A stretch of 64,000 nt of DNA from Synechococcus sp. CB0101 (GTDB taxonomy: Bacteria > Cyanobacteriota > Cyanobacteriia > PCC-6307 > Cyanobiaceae). The notes below the pieces were generated by a model. It saw only the letters and a program-made list of their open reading frames with translations. It made no database searches and was not told the DNA's origin. The stretch covers positions 1,953,860-2,017,859 of the forward strand of contig NZ_CP039373.1 in assembly GCF_000179235.2 (NCBI RefSeq), written 5' to 3'. The position numbers and the translations under genes are program-made. Positions 14,365-23,496 of the stretch are shown one piece after another (within the stretch, counting starts at the first letter, position 1; each line of letters starts with the position of its first letter).

Positions 14365-15195
14365 ATGGCCTGCCCGACTGGCCTTCGCCGCAGTGTGTTG
14401 TTGGTGGGATTGCTGCTGGCCACCCTGGGGCTGGCGGCGGCGGCCGAGGCACCCGCACCCCGCACAGGTGGCCGTGATCCGCTCACCGGCGTGCGCAGCC
14501 GTTTGCAGCGCGATTGGGTGGGGCGGCGCCAGCTGGGGCGCGAGGTGGAGATCCTGGTGATGGCTGGCCACGCTGATTCCCAGGGCATCGCCGGTGCGGG
14601 CACGTCCGGGGCGGCCGTGGATCTGGCCGGGGCCCGGCCGATGCAGCCCGGCATCCGCGACGAGCTCTACTGGAACCTCGAAGTGGCGCGGCGTGTGGTG
14701 GCGTTGGGCCAGCAGCGCGGCCTTGCGATCCGCTTCTATGAGCCGCCCGTACGCACGATCCACAACGGCAACGACCCCCGCACCAACTGGAGCGTGGGCA
14801 AGGTCCATGCCGCCGCCGGTGGCTATGCCCTCGAGATCCACTTCGATGCCTACGGCCCCGATGGGGTGGGCTCCGGCGTGATCCCGGCGTTGCATCGCCC
14901 CCACAGCAGCATCGATGAGAGCCTGGCCCAGGCGTTCGGCGGCTATCCGCGCCACTTCCGCGGCGGCTTGGGCGGGCCCCGCCGGGGCATCACCTTGCTG
15001 GAGATCGGCAAGTTGGAGGCCCCACTGGAAACGGCGCTGCGCAATCCAGCCAGCCGCGAGCAGGCTCTTGCCACCATCACCATGCGGGTGGTGAATGCCC
15101 TGGAGCTGGGGGTCGGCGAGCGGCCGCAGCCCCTCGCCGTGTCGCCTCAGCCGTCAGTTCACAGCGCCGTGGGGCTGGCAGCGGGCGATCAGTGA
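14365..15195 (+). CDS. Exported N-acetylmuramoyl-L-alanine amidase-like hydrolase
   Basis: A 276-residue protein with a Sec signal peptide ([11 protein letters not shown], Leu-rich core, AAAAEAP cleavage region). The mature part has the amidase_3 plan: [10 protein letters not shown] (zinc His), [13 protein letters not shown] (zinc Glu), [11 protein letters not shown] (zinc His) and [12 protein letters not shown] (catalytic Glu). These enzymes cut the amide between MurNAc and the stem peptide in the periplasm. The match to classic AmiC is loose, so a related zinc hydrolase is possible. The ATG at 14365 is preferred over an upstream TTG. Its 3' end overlaps the convergent hemF by 42 bp. Confidence 0.72.
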   Translation: MACPTGLRRSVLLVGLLLATLGLAAAAEAPAPRTGGRDPLTGVRSRLQRDWVGRRQLGREVEILVMAGHADSQGIAGAGTSGAAVDLAGARPMQPGIRDELYWNLEVARRVVALGQQRGLAIRFYEPPVRTIHNGNDPRTNWSVGKVHAAAGGYALEIHFDAYGPDGVGSGVIPALHRPHSSIDESLAQAFGGYPRHFRGGLGGPRRGITLLEIGKLEAPLETALRNPASREQALATITMRVVNALELGVGERPQPLAVSPQPSVHSAVGLAAGDQ

Positions 15196-16239
15196 GTCGT
15201 CGCCCAGCCAGTTCTGGGGCTTGGTGAAGAGATCGGTGAGCAGCGCCTCGCGGCTGCCGGCCTCGGGCTGGTAGCCGTATTCCCAGCGCACCAGCGGCGG
15301 CAGCGACATCAGGATGGATTCGGTGCGGCCATTGGTCTGCAGGCCGAAGATCGTGCCCCGATCGAACACCAGGTTGAACTCCACATAGCGGCCGCGGCGA
15401 TACAGCTGGAATTGCCGTTCCCGTTCGCCGTAGGGGGTGTGCTGGCGCTTCTCGGCGATGGGCGCATAACTGGGCAGGAACGCGTTGCCGCAGGCGCTGG
15501 CCAGGGCGAACAGCTGCTCCCAGCTCTGGGGTTGGGCGCCCACCCGCTGGCCGGCAGCGGCGGCGGGCCCGGCGGGGTTCTGGCCCTTGTAGAGCACGCC
15601 GCGGGGGTCTTGATAGTCGTAGAAGATGCCGCCTACACCGCGGGTTTCATCGCGGTGCTTCAGATAGAAGTATTCGTCGCACCACGGTTTGAACACCTCA
15701 TAAAAAGAGGGGTTCACGCTGTCGCAGGCGCCCTTGAGGGTGCTGTGGAAGTGCTTGGCGTCTTCTAAGAAGGGGTAATAAGGAGTGAGGTCGGCGCCGC
15801 CGCCGAACCACCACACCGGGCCTGCTTCGAAATAGCGGTAGTTGAGATGAACGGTGGGGATGTAGGGGTTGCGGGGGTGCAGCACCATCGAGGTGCCGGT
15901 GGCAAACCAGCGATGGCCCTTGGCCTCCGGGCGTTGACTCAGGATCGAGGGAGGTAGTTCGCTGCCCTCCACCTCCGAGAAGTTCACGCCGCCCTGCTCG
16001 AACACGCGGCCGCCCTTCATCACCCGCGAGCGACCGCCGCCGCCCTCGGGCCTCACCCAGCTTTCTTCGGCAAAGCGGCCGGTGCCATCGAGTTGCTCCA
16101 GCCCGGCGCAGATCGAATCCTGCAGGCCCATCAGCAGCGCCTTGGCCCGCTGACGTGAATCGGCCGGTGGGGCCTCCAGTGCCGGGGCGGGGGCGCTGCC
16201 CAGCTTGGCTTTGGCTCGCGACAGCAGGCCCTTCAACAT
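15154..16239 (-). CDS. hemF: Oxygen-dependent coproporphyrinogen III oxidase
   Basis: A 361-residue enzyme that oxidatively decarboxylates coproporphyrinogen III to protoporphyrinogen IX in heme and chlorophyll synthesis, using O2. Family blocks are plain: [79 protein letters not shown] and [15 protein letters not shown] near the C-terminus. Length and order are normal. The Ala/Pro-rich N-terminal 30 residues precede the conserved domain. It is divergent from mrp, with about 180 bases between, and convergent with the amidase-like gene. Confidence 0.96.
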   Translation of the reverse strand: MLKGLLSRAKAKLGSAPAPALEAPPADSRQRAKALLMGLQDSICAGLEQLDGTGRFAEESWVRPEGGGGRSRVMKGGRVFEQGGVNFSEVEGSELPPSILSQRPEAKGHRWFATGTSMVLHPRNPYIPTVHLNYRYFEAGPVWWFGGGADLTPYYPFLEDAKHFHSTLKGACDSVNPSFYEVFKPWCDEYFYLKHRDETRGVGGIFYDYQDPRGVLYKGQNPAGPAAAAGQRVGAQPQSWEQLFALASACGNAFLPSYAPIAEKRQHTPYGERERQFQLYRRGRYVEFNLVFDRGTIFGLQTNGRTESILMSLPPLVRWEYGYQPEAGSREALLTDLFTKPQNWLGDDSLIARCQPHGAVN

Positions 16240-16416
16240 CAGTGCAACCCCTGCGGGGCTCCGGCAAACCGCCTCACCTTTTCAGCTCACCCGGCCGGCG
16301 CACAAGCTTTCGAGAGGCTTCGTGATCACGATCGCAGGATGCGGTTCGCGTGGCGTGGCTGGCCGCTGGTGCTTCCGGCAACCGCTTCTAGGATCCGGGT
16401 CCTTTCCTCCAGCCCG

Positions 16417-17526
16417 ATGGCCAGCGCAGATCAGGCCTTAGCCCAGGCCCTCGCCGCCCTCGAGTCCCTCACCGACGCCGGCAGCGGCCGCAGCCTGTTG
16501 GAGCTGGAGTGGATTCAGCAGGTGCGCGTGCAGACCAACCGGGTGGTGTTCCGCCTGGCCCTGCCGGGGTATGCCAATGCCCAGCGTGAGCGCATTGCCG
16601 CCGACGCCCGCGGTGCCCTGCTGCAGTTGGGCGGTATTGAGGATGTGCAGATCGAGCTGGCACCGCCCCCGGCGCCGGCGGCTGCCCCCCATCAGCAGGC
16701 TCCGATCGGTGCCGCGGGCCATGGCGGCGGCGGGCCTGAGCGCCAGCCCATCCCCGGGGTGAAGCAAGTGATTGCCGTGAGCAGCGGCAAAGGTGGCGTG
16801 GGCAAGAGCACCGTGGCCGTCAACCTGGCCTGTGCCCTGGCGGCCTCTGGCCTCAAGGTGGGATTGCTCGATGCCGATATCTATGGCCCCAACGCCCCCA
16901 CGATGTTGGGGGTGGCGGATCAGACGCCCCAGGTGCAGGGCAGCGGCAACGCCCAGATCCTTACGCCCCTGGAGAGCTGTGGCATCGCCATGGTGTCGAT
17001 GGGGCTGTTGATTGATGCCCATCAGCCGGTGATCTGGCGTGGGCCGATGCTCAACGGCATCATTCGCCAGTTCCTCTATCAGGTGGAGTGGGGTGAGCGC
17101 GACGTGCTCGTGGTGGATCTGCCACCGGGTACTGGCGATGCCCAGCTCAGCCTGGCCCAGGCGGTGCCCATGGCAGGCGTGATCATCGTCACCACGCCGC
17201 AGATGGTGTCGCTGCAGGATGCGCGCCGCGGCCTGGCGATGTTCCAGCAGCTGGGGGTGCCGGTGCTGGGGGTGGTGGAAAACATGACCGCCTTCATTCC
17301 GCCCGACGCGCCAGAGAAGCGCTACGAGCTGTTCGGTGCCGGTGGCGGCGCCCAATTGGCGCAAGAGAGCGAGGTGCCCCTTCTGGCCCAACTGCCGATG
17401 GAGCTGGCGGTGGTGCAGGGGGGAGATGGCGGCCGCCCGGCGGTGCTGAGTGCCCCGGAATCGCTCACGGCTCAGGCCTTCCGTGATCTGGCAGCACGCC
17501 TGCTGCCCTTGGCGGCCGCCGCATGA
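16417..17526 (+). CDS. Mrp/ApbC-type P-loop iron-sulfur carrier
   Basis: A 369-residue protein with an N-terminal MIP18/DUF59 domain (residues 1-85), an Ala/Pro/His linker, and a MinD-like ATPase domain. The deviant Walker A is SSGKGGVGKST at 122-132, followed by GLLDADIYGPNAPTMLG and VVDLPPGTGDAQL. Mrp/ApbC proteins carry Fe-S clusters to target proteins. The CxxC pair found in many members is absent: the matching loop reads NMTAFIPPDAPEKRYELFG, a form I associate with cyanobacterial members. ATG 16417 starts MASADQALAQAL directly before the DUF59 domain. The stop overlaps rodA by four bases (ATGA). Confidence 0.9.
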   Translation: MASADQALAQALAALESLTDAGSGRSLLELEWIQQVRVQTNRVVFRLALPGYANAQRERIAADARGALLQLGGIEDVQIELAPPPAPAAAPHQQAPIGAAGHGGGGPERQPIPGVKQVIAVSSGKGGVGKSTVAVNLACALAASGLKVGLLDADIYGPNAPTMLGVADQTPQVQGSGNAQILTPLESCGIAMVSMGLLIDAHQPVIWRGPMLNGIIRQFLYQVEWGERDVLVVDLPPGTGDAQLSLAQAVPMAGVIIVTTPQMVSLQDARRGLAMFQQLGVPVLGVVENMTAFIPPDAPEKRYELFGAGGGAQLAQESEVPLLAQLPMELAVVQGGDGGRPAVLSAPESLTAQAFRDLAARLLPLAAAA

Positions 17527-18809
17527 CCCTGCTGGGGTTCTGGGGCCGGCGCCGCAGCGCCCTCTTCGCCGCCGGTGGTGGGCGCCGGCGCCGCTGGGTG
17601 GATCGCGTCGACAAGCTGCTGTGGTGGATCCCCCTGGCGATGATCTTCGTGTCGGGGATCCTGATCGCCAGCACCCAGCGCCAGGCGGATTACGCCGATT
17701 GGTACCAGCACTGGGTCACCGCAGCGGTGGGGTTGGCTATCGCGCTGGGCCTGGCGCGCGTGCCCGTGGAGAGCATCACCCGCTGGCCCTGGGTGATCTA
17801 TGGCGTCACCGTGGCCAGCTTGATTGCGGTGCGGGTGGTGGGGGTGAGTGCCCTCGGCGCCCAGAGCTGGATCAATATCGCTGGCTTCAATGTGCAGCCC
17901 TCAGAGTTCGCCAAGATCGGCGCCATCCTGCTGCTGGCTCGGGTGCTCTCGCGCCATCCGGTGGAGCGCCCGGTGGATCTGGTGCGCCCGGTGGCGATCA
18001 TCAGCTTTCCCTGGCTGCTGGTGCTGGTGCAGCCCGATCTGGGCACCTCGCTGGTGTTTGGTGCGGTGCTGCTGGTGATGATGTTCTGGTCGGGGATGCC
18101 GGGCAGCTGGGTGGTGCTGTTCCTCTCGCCGGTGATCACGGCGATCGTGGCGGGGGTGTTCCCCTGGTTGCTGCTGGCCTGGATTCCGGCGATGGGGCTT
18201 GTGGCCTGGAAGAGCCTGCCCTGGAAGCGGGTGGGGCTCTCGCTGGTGCTGGCGGTGCAAGGGGTGTTTGCGGTGGCCACTCCCTGGCTGTGGAACAACT
18301 TCCTGCAGCCCCACCAACGCGATCGCCTCACCCTGTTCCTTGATCCCAATAAGGATCCCCTTGGCGGTGGCTATCACCTGCTGCAGAGCACCGTGGGCAT
18401 CGGCTCTGGTGGTGTGTTCGGCACCGGGCTGTTGCAGGGGCATCTCACGCTGCTGCGGTTCATCCCGGAGCAGCACACCGATTTCATCTTCAGCGCCCTA
18501 GGCGAGGAGCTGGGGTTTGTGGGCTCGGTGCTGGCGGTGCTCGGGTTTGTGTTTTGGATCTGGCGTTTGCTGCAGATCGCCGGCAAAGCCCGCAGCGATG
18601 TGGAGTCGCTGGTGGTGGTGGGCGTTGGCGCGATGGTGATGTTTCAAGTGGTGGTGAACATCAACATGACCATTGGCCTGGGCCCGATCACCGGCATTCC
18701 CCTGCCCTGGTTGAGCTACGGCCGCTCGGCGATGTTGGTGAACTTCATTGCCCTTGGCCTGTGCGCATCGGTGGCCCGCCGCGGCGGCCAGGGGCTGCCC
18801 CGCTGGTGA
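17523..18809 (+). CDS. rodA: Rod-shape-determining peptidoglycan polymerase RodA
   Basis: A 428-residue SEDS-family membrane protein with about ten hydrophobic segments. Family motifs are SWINIAGFNVQPSEFAKIG, LVLVQPDLGTSLVFG, the periplasmic RLTLFLDPNKDPLGGGYHLLQSTVGIGSGGVFGTGL region (split here across several conserved blocks), and PEQHTDFIFSALGEELGF. It ends GLGPITGIPLPWLSYGRSAM. RodA polymerises glycan strands with a partner class B PBP during elongation. It is translationally coupled to mrp upstream (ATGA) and to the histidine kinase downstream (GTGA at 18806-18809), so the three form one operon. Confidence 0.95.
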   Translation: MTLLGFWGRRRSALFAAGGGRRRRWVDRVDKLLWWIPLAMIFVSGILIASTQRQADYADWYQHWVTAAVGLAIALGLARVPVESITRWPWVIYGVTVASLIAVRVVGVSALGAQSWINIAGFNVQPSEFAKIGAILLLARVLSRHPVERPVDLVRPVAIISFPWLLVLVQPDLGTSLVFGAVLLVMMFWSGMPGSWVVLFLSPVITAIVAGVFPWLLLAWIPAMGLVAWKSLPWKRVGLSLVLAVQGVFAVATPWLWNNFLQPHQRDRLTLFLDPNKDPLGGGYHLLQSTVGIGSGGVFGTGLLQGHLTLLRFIPEQHTDFIFSALGEELGFVGSVLAVLGFVFWIWRLLQIAGKARSDVESLVVVGVGAMVMFQVVVNINMTIGLGPITGIPLPWLSYGRSAMLVNFIALGLCASVARRGGQGLPRW

Positions 18810-20182
18810 GCGTTTCAGAGCCCGTGAGCCTTGCGCGGCTGCGGGAGCGGCTGGCGGAGGGGGTGCCGCCCGGCTGCAGTGACGACGACAGCGTGCGCCG
18901 CCAGTGGTGGGCGGCGCTGGCCACCCTTCAGTCGGATTTTTTGCTGCCCCTGGGGGCGCAGCAAGGGGTGTGGCTCGCCTCACCGCTGCCTGCTCTGCAT
19001 GAGCCGGCTCTGCTGCAGCAGCTGCAGGGTTGGGTGTGGGCGCCGGCAGAGCTTGGGGATTTGCTGCAGGCGGGTTCACCGCTGTTGCCGCCGGGGGTGA
19101 GCCAGGCACCGGCACGGTCGGTTGGTGGGTTCCAGCGCCAGCCGCTGCTCGAGAGCGATGGCACCGATCCGCTGCTACTCGTGCTCACCCCGCGCCTGCA
19201 GGTGGCCATGGCACTCCTGGGCGACAGCGGCCAGCGCCGACTGGTGGTGCGCTTTGACCCGCCCACGCTCTCGGCGGCCCTGAGTTTGCTGGATGAGCGG
19301 TTGCAGCACAGCGATCCTGAGCAGGGGCAGCGGCTGCGCCAGGCGATTCAGGGCCTGGGGCCCTTGCAGAGCGATGAGCATCTGGCCCAGCGTTTCTGGC
19401 CGCGGCTGGCGGAGCGGCTGGCGGCCATGGCCCCGAGCCTCACCCTGCAGCCCCTGGTGCACCGCAGCAGCGCCGCCGATGCCGGCGCCACCACGGGCCC
19501 CAGCAGCGAGCTGGCGCTACTGGAAGCCCTCACCCATGAGGTGCGCACCCCGCTGGCCACGATCCGCACCCTGATTCGGTCGTTGCTGCGCCGCAGCGAC
19601 CTACCGGCTCTGGTGCGCCAGCGCCTGCAGCAGATCGATGGGGAATGCAGTGAACAGATCGATCGGTTCGGTTTGATTTTTCTGGCGGCCGAGCTGCAGC
19701 GCCAGCCGGGCAGCGCTGAACCGCCCCAGGCGCTCGCACGCACCGATCTGGCCCGGTTGCTGGAGCAGCTGGAGCCGGTTTGGCGCCAGCAGCTGCTGCG
19801 CCGCAGCCTCGCGATTGAGTTGCGCTGCAGCCCGGAGTTGCCGCCGGTGCTCAGCGATCCGGCTCGGCTCGAAACCGTGCTCGGCGGTCTGGTGGATCGC
19901 TTCAGCCGTGGCTTGCCCTCAGGGGCGGTGGTGCGCCTGAGCCTGCAGCCCGCCGGTGCCCGCCTGAAGCTGCGCTTCAGCGCCAGTGAAGCGGCGTTGG
20001 TGGAGTCCGGCGAGGCGGCGGCGGCAGAGCGGGTGGGGCCGGTTTTGAGCTGGAATCCGGGCACCGGCAGCCTGCAGCTCAGCCGTCAGGCCACCCAGCG
20101 GCTGTTCCACAGCCTGGGGGGGCGGCTGGCGGAGCGAGCCGGCAACGATCTCACCGTGTTTTTCCCGGTGGCACAGGCCTGA
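18806..20182 (+). CDS. Sensor histidine kinase with a divergent ATPase domain
   Basis: A 458-residue protein from GTG 18806, which overlaps the rodA stop by four bases. The phospho-acceptor box is LTHEVRTPLATIRTLIRSLL, with His at about residue 244. The preceding ~230 residues are a soluble input region without membrane segments or a recognised domain. The C-terminal ATPase domain is unusual: where an N-box Asn-x-x-x-Asn is expected it reads VLGGLVDRFSRG, and only a weak G-box (NPGTGSLQLS) remains. It may have low or no kinase activity, or act as a phosphatase or scaffold. No response regulator is adjacent. The link to cell-wall growth is from operon position only. Confidence 0.8.
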   Translation: MSVSEPVSLARLRERLAEGVPPGCSDDDSVRRQWWAALATLQSDFLLPLGAQQGVWLASPLPALHEPALLQQLQGWVWAPAELGDLLQAGSPLLPPGVSQAPARSVGGFQRQPLLESDGTDPLLLVLTPRLQVAMALLGDSGQRRLVVRFDPPTLSAALSLLDERLQHSDPEQGQRLRQAIQGLGPLQSDEHLAQRFWPRLAERLAAMAPSLTLQPLVHRSSAADAGATTGPSSELALLEALTHEVRTPLATIRTLIRSLLRRSDLPALVRQRLQQIDGECSEQIDRFGLIFLAAELQRQPGSAEPPQALARTDLARLLEQLEPVWRQQLLRRSLAIELRCSPELPPVLSDPARLETVLGGLVDRFSRGLPSGAVVRLSLQPAGARLKLRFSASEAALVESGEAAAAERVGPVLSWNPGTGSLQLSRQATQRLFHSLGGRLAERAGNDLTVFFPVAQA

Positions 20183-20303
20183 AGCCCGCGGTTTGTTGAC
20201 GGGTGTGAAGACCCCGCTGCCACAGGCTGTTGGCCCCAAAACACGGTGCTAGCTTCCGGTCGAAACGGTCTGCGGTCCGCCGACTCCCCTCTCCGGAACA
20301 GCC

Positions 20304-20726
20304 ATGGCATTGAGCGGTCAACTCCCGAAGTACATCGGCAGCACGGGCGGTCTGCTCAACGCCGCTGAAACCGAAGAGAAGTACGCCATCACCTGGACCA
20401 GCAGCAAGGTTCAGGCGTTCGAGCTCCCCACCGGTGGTGCTGCTCACATGAACGAGGGCGAAAACATCATGTATTTCGCGCGCAAGGAGCAGTGCCTGGC
20501 CCTGGGTACCCAGCTGCGCACCAAGTTCAAGCCTCGCATCGAGGACTACAAGATCTATCGGATCTTCCCCGGCGGTGATACCGAGTTCCTGCACCCCAAA
20601 GATGGCGTGTTCCCCGAGAAGGTGAACGAGGGTCGTCTGATGGTGGGTCATAACGCCCGTCGCATCGGTCAGAACGGCAACCCCGCCAGCATCAAGTTCA
20701 CCGGCAAGAACACCTTCGATTCCTGA
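20304..20726 (+). CDS. psaD: Photosystem I reaction center subunit II
   Basis: A 140-residue stromal-side PSI subunit that forms the ferredoxin docking site and stabilises PsaC. The sequence opens [18 protein letters not shown], and contains [36 protein letters not shown] and [34 protein letters not shown]-type blocks in family order. Length is normal. The upstream 120 bases after the kinase gene should hold its promoter, but I cannot fix the boxes. A terminator follows at 20781-20806, so it is probably monocistronic. Codon use is strongly biased to C-ending codons, as expected for a highly expressed gene. Confidence 0.98.
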   Translation: MALSGQLPKYIGSTGGLLNAAETEEKYAITWTSSKVQAFELPTGGAAHMNEGENIMYFARKEQCLALGTQLRTKFKPRIEDYKIYRIFPGGDTEFLHPKDGVFPEKVNEGRLMVGHNARRIGQNGNPASIKFTGKNTFDS

Positions 20727-20780
20727 GGCTGGATCGGCCCAGCCCGGGGTCTGCGGCGGGGCGATCAACCTCTATAAAGG

Positions 20781-20806
20781 CGGGGCCAGGCGCCCCGTTT
20801 TTTTTG
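20781..20806 (+). terminator. Intrinsic terminator of psaD
   Basis: Stem CGGGGC/GCCCCG with a five-base loop, followed by a run of eight T, about 55 bases after the psaD stop and just before trpE. Confidence 0.8.
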
Positions 20807-20821
20807 CCTGCACGCCCTGTG

Positions 20822-22342
20822 ATGCCTTCTCCCGACCGCGCCACTGTTCTGGCCCAGGCTGAAGCGGGCAACAGCTACATCCCGATCTGGCGCACCTGGC
20901 CGGCGGATCTGGAAACGCCGCTGACCACTTGGCTGAAGGTGGGGGCTGGCGGTGAACACGGCGTGCTGCTCGAGTCGGTGGAGGGCGGTGAGCACATCGG
21001 CCGCTGGAGCTTCGTGGTGAGCGATCCGCTCTGGACGCTCACCGTGCGCGCTGATCAGGCGGAGCAGTGCTGGCGCGATGGTCGTCGCCAACACCTCCAG
21101 GGCAATCCCTTTGATCTGCTGCGCGATGCCCTGCAGCCGTACACCCCTTCCTCGATTCCAGGCCTGCCGCCGGTGGGCCAGCTGTTCGGCTTCTGGGGCT
21201 ATGAGCTGATCCGCTGGATCGAGCCCAGCGTGCCGGTGCATCCCACCGACCCTGACGGCCCTCCGGATGGCTGCTGGATGCTGGCGGACAGCCTGCTGGT
21301 GTTCGACCAGGTGAAGCGGCAGATCACGGCCGTGGCTTATGTGGATTGCAGCGCGGGCGCTGATCCGGCCGTCGCTTATGACGCGGCGATTGGCCGTTTA
21401 GATGGCCTGGAGCAGCGCATGCATGCGCCGCTGCCGCCGGGTCTCACGCCCCTGGATTGGCGTGAATCGCCCACGGCGGAACTGCCCACGCGCAGCAACC
21501 GCACCCGGGAGGACTTTGAGGCGGCCGTGCTCACCGCCAAGGACCACATCGCGGCTGGGGATGTGTTCCAGCTGGTGATCAGCCAGCGGCTGGAAACAGA
21601 GGTGCAGCGTGAGCCCTTTGAGCTGTATCGCAGCCTGCGGATGGTGAACCCATCCCCTTACATGGCGTTCTTTAACTTCGGCGGCTGGCACCTGATCGGC
21701 TCCAGCCCTGAGGTGATGGTGAAGGCTGAGCCCATGGCCGATGGCAGTGGCCGGGTGAAGGCCTCCCTGCGGCCGATTGCCGGCACCCGCCCCCGCGGCG
21801 TGGATGAGGCGGAGGATCAGGCCCTCGAAGCGGATCTGCTGGCCGATCCCAAGGAGCGAGCTGAGCACGTGATGCTGGTGGATCTGGGCCGCAACGACCT
21901 GGGCCGCGTCTGCCAGCCCGGCAGCGTGAGCGTGAGTGAGCTGATGGTGATTGAGCGCTACTCCCACGTGATGCACATCGTGAGTGAAGTGGAAGGTCTC
22001 CTCGATCCCTCGCGCGATGTGTGGGATCTGCTGATGGCCTCCTTCCCTGCGGGCACCGTGAGCGGCGCCCCCAAGATCCGCGCCATGCAGCTGATCAACG
22101 CCCTCGAACCCGATGCACGCGGGCCCTACTCCGGTGTGTACGGCGCCATGGATCTCAGTGGTGCCCTCAACACCGCCATCACCATCCGCACGATGGTGGT
22201 GCTGCCGGCCGAGAACGGGGGCTGGCGGGTGCAGGTGCAGGCCGGTGCTGGGCTGGTGGCCGATTCAGTGCCGGCTTCAGAGTTTCAGGAAACCCTCAAC
22301 AAGGCCCGCGGCATGCTCAAAGCTCTGGCCTGCCTGGCATGA
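20822..22342 (+). CDS. trpE: Anthranilate synthase component I
   Basis: A 506-residue chorismate-using enzyme making anthranilate for tryptophan with a TrpG glutaminase. Visible blocks are ESVEGGEHIGRWSFV (tryptophan-binding N-domain), then GDVFQLVISQRLE, NPSPYMAFFNFGGWHLIGSSPE, SLRPIAGTRPRG, ERAEHVMLVDLGRNDLGRVC, FPAGTVSGAPKIRAMQLI and VQAGAGLVADSVP, the complete chorismate-binding core. ATG 20822 comes right after the psaD terminator T-run, leaving a very short leader. A start six codons earlier is possible. The stop overlaps gshA by four bases (ATGA at 22339-22342). No trp leader peptide is seen. Confidence 0.95.
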   Translation: MPSPDRATVLAQAEAGNSYIPIWRTWPADLETPLTTWLKVGAGGEHGVLLESVEGGEHIGRWSFVVSDPLWTLTVRADQAEQCWRDGRRQHLQGNPFDLLRDALQPYTPSSIPGLPPVGQLFGFWGYELIRWIEPSVPVHPTDPDGPPDGCWMLADSLLVFDQVKRQITAVAYVDCSAGADPAVAYDAAIGRLDGLEQRMHAPLPPGLTPLDWRESPTAELPTRSNRTREDFEAAVLTAKDHIAAGDVFQLVISQRLETEVQREPFELYRSLRMVNPSPYMAFFNFGGWHLIGSSPEVMVKAEPMADGSGRVKASLRPIAGTRPRGVDEAEDQALEADLLADPKERAEHVMLVDLGRNDLGRVCQPGSVSVSELMVIERYSHVMHIVSEVEGLLDPSRDVWDLLMASFPAGTVSGAPKIRAMQLINALEPDARGPYSGVYGAMDLSGALNTAITIRTMVVLPAENGGWRVQVQAGAGLVADSVPASEFQETLNKARGMLKALACLA

Positions 22343-23496
22343 GCCATCCCCTGTTGCTCAAGGGCTTCGAGGTGGAGCTCTACACCGGCCGCGCCGACGG
22401 CACGGTGGTGGGTTGTTCAGCGGAGGCGGCTGCGGCCCTCGATGGGTTCGTGACCGAACCCGACTGCCGCAACCTCGAATACACCACCCCCCCGGCTGCC
22501 AGCTACGCCACCCAGCTGGAGCTGCTGCTGGAGCCGCGCCTGCGCCTGCGCCGCTGGCTGGCGGATCGCCAGCTCACGATGTTGCCCGGCAGCACCCTGA
22601 GCACCGGCGATAGCCATCGCTTCGAGCGATCCAATCCCAACAACCCTTATCACGCCTACATCGAGGCCACCTACGGCACCCGGGTGGTGACTGCCAGCGT
22701 GCACATCAATCTTGGCCTCACCGAGATGGAGGCCCTGTTTGCGGCCTGCCGTTTGGTGCGCTGCGAAGCGGCGCTGCTGCTCGCCCTGAGTGCCAGTTCA
22801 CCGTTTCTCGATGGTCAGGCCACCGGTGCCCACTCCCAGCGCTGGCTGCAGTTTCCGATTACCCCGCAGCAGGTGCCGCTGTTTGCAAGTCACCAGCACT
22901 ACGTGAGCTGGGTGGAGGAGCAGTTGCAGCTGGGCACCATGCAAAACGTGCGCCATCTGTGGACCTCCGTGCGGCCCAACGGCGACAACCGCCCCCACGA
23001 TCTCAATCGGCTTGAGATCCGCATCTGTGATCTGATCGCCGATCCGCTGCTGCTGCTGGCGATCACGGCGTTCGCTGAGCTGCGCATCCATCAGCTGCTC
23101 CGCGATCCGGCGGCTCACGACCCCCAGCAGGCCAGCAGCCTCAGCCTCGAGCAGCTGGCCGAGCTCGCCGATGCCAACGATCGGGCCGCTGCCCGCAGCA
23201 GCCTTGATGCGGAGCTGCGCCACTGGCGCAGCGGCGAACCGCTGCTGGCCCGCCACTGGCTGGCGGCTGAGCTTGAGGCCATGGCCCCCCTGGCCCAGCA
23301 GCTGGAGCTGGAGGGCTGGTTGGCGCCGTTGCAGCGCGTGTTGCAGGAGGGCAATCAGGCACAGCAATGGATCGCGGCCCATGGCGCCGGTGCTGATGTG
23401 GCGACCTTGATCGCGGCTGGTGCGGCGGAAATGGCCCAGCGCGAAAGCGAGCTCACGGCCGTGCTTGCAACAGACGGCGTGGCCACTTTGGGATGA
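22339..23496 (+). CDS. gshA: Glutamate-cysteine ligase, cyanobacterial type
   Basis: A 385-residue protein making gamma-glutamylcysteine, the first step of glutathione synthesis. Recognisable features are [62 protein letters not shown]-type substrate-loop blocks, [11 protein letters not shown] and [10 protein letters not shown]. These fit the GCS2-like cyanobacterial ligase family rather than E. coli GshA. It overlaps trpE upstream and ppc downstream by four bases each (ATGA), giving a coupled trpE-gshA-ppc operon. Confidence 0.88.
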   Translation: MSHPLLLKGFEVELYTGRADGTVVGCSAEAAAALDGFVTEPDCRNLEYTTPPAASYATQLELLLEPRLRLRRWLADRQLTMLPGSTLSTGDSHRFERSNPNNPYHAYIEATYGTRVVTASVHINLGLTEMEALFAACRLVRCEAALLLALSASSPFLDGQATGAHSQRWLQFPITPQQVPLFASHQHYVSWVEEQLQLGTMQNVRHLWTSVRPNGDNRPHDLNRLEIRICDLIADPLLLLAITAFAELRIHQLLRDPAAHDPQQASSLSLEQLAELADANDRAAARSSLDAELRHWRSGEPLLARHWLAAELEAMAPLAQQLELEGWLAPLQRVLQEGNQAQQWIAAHGAGADVATLIAAGAAEMAQRESELTAVLATDGVATLG

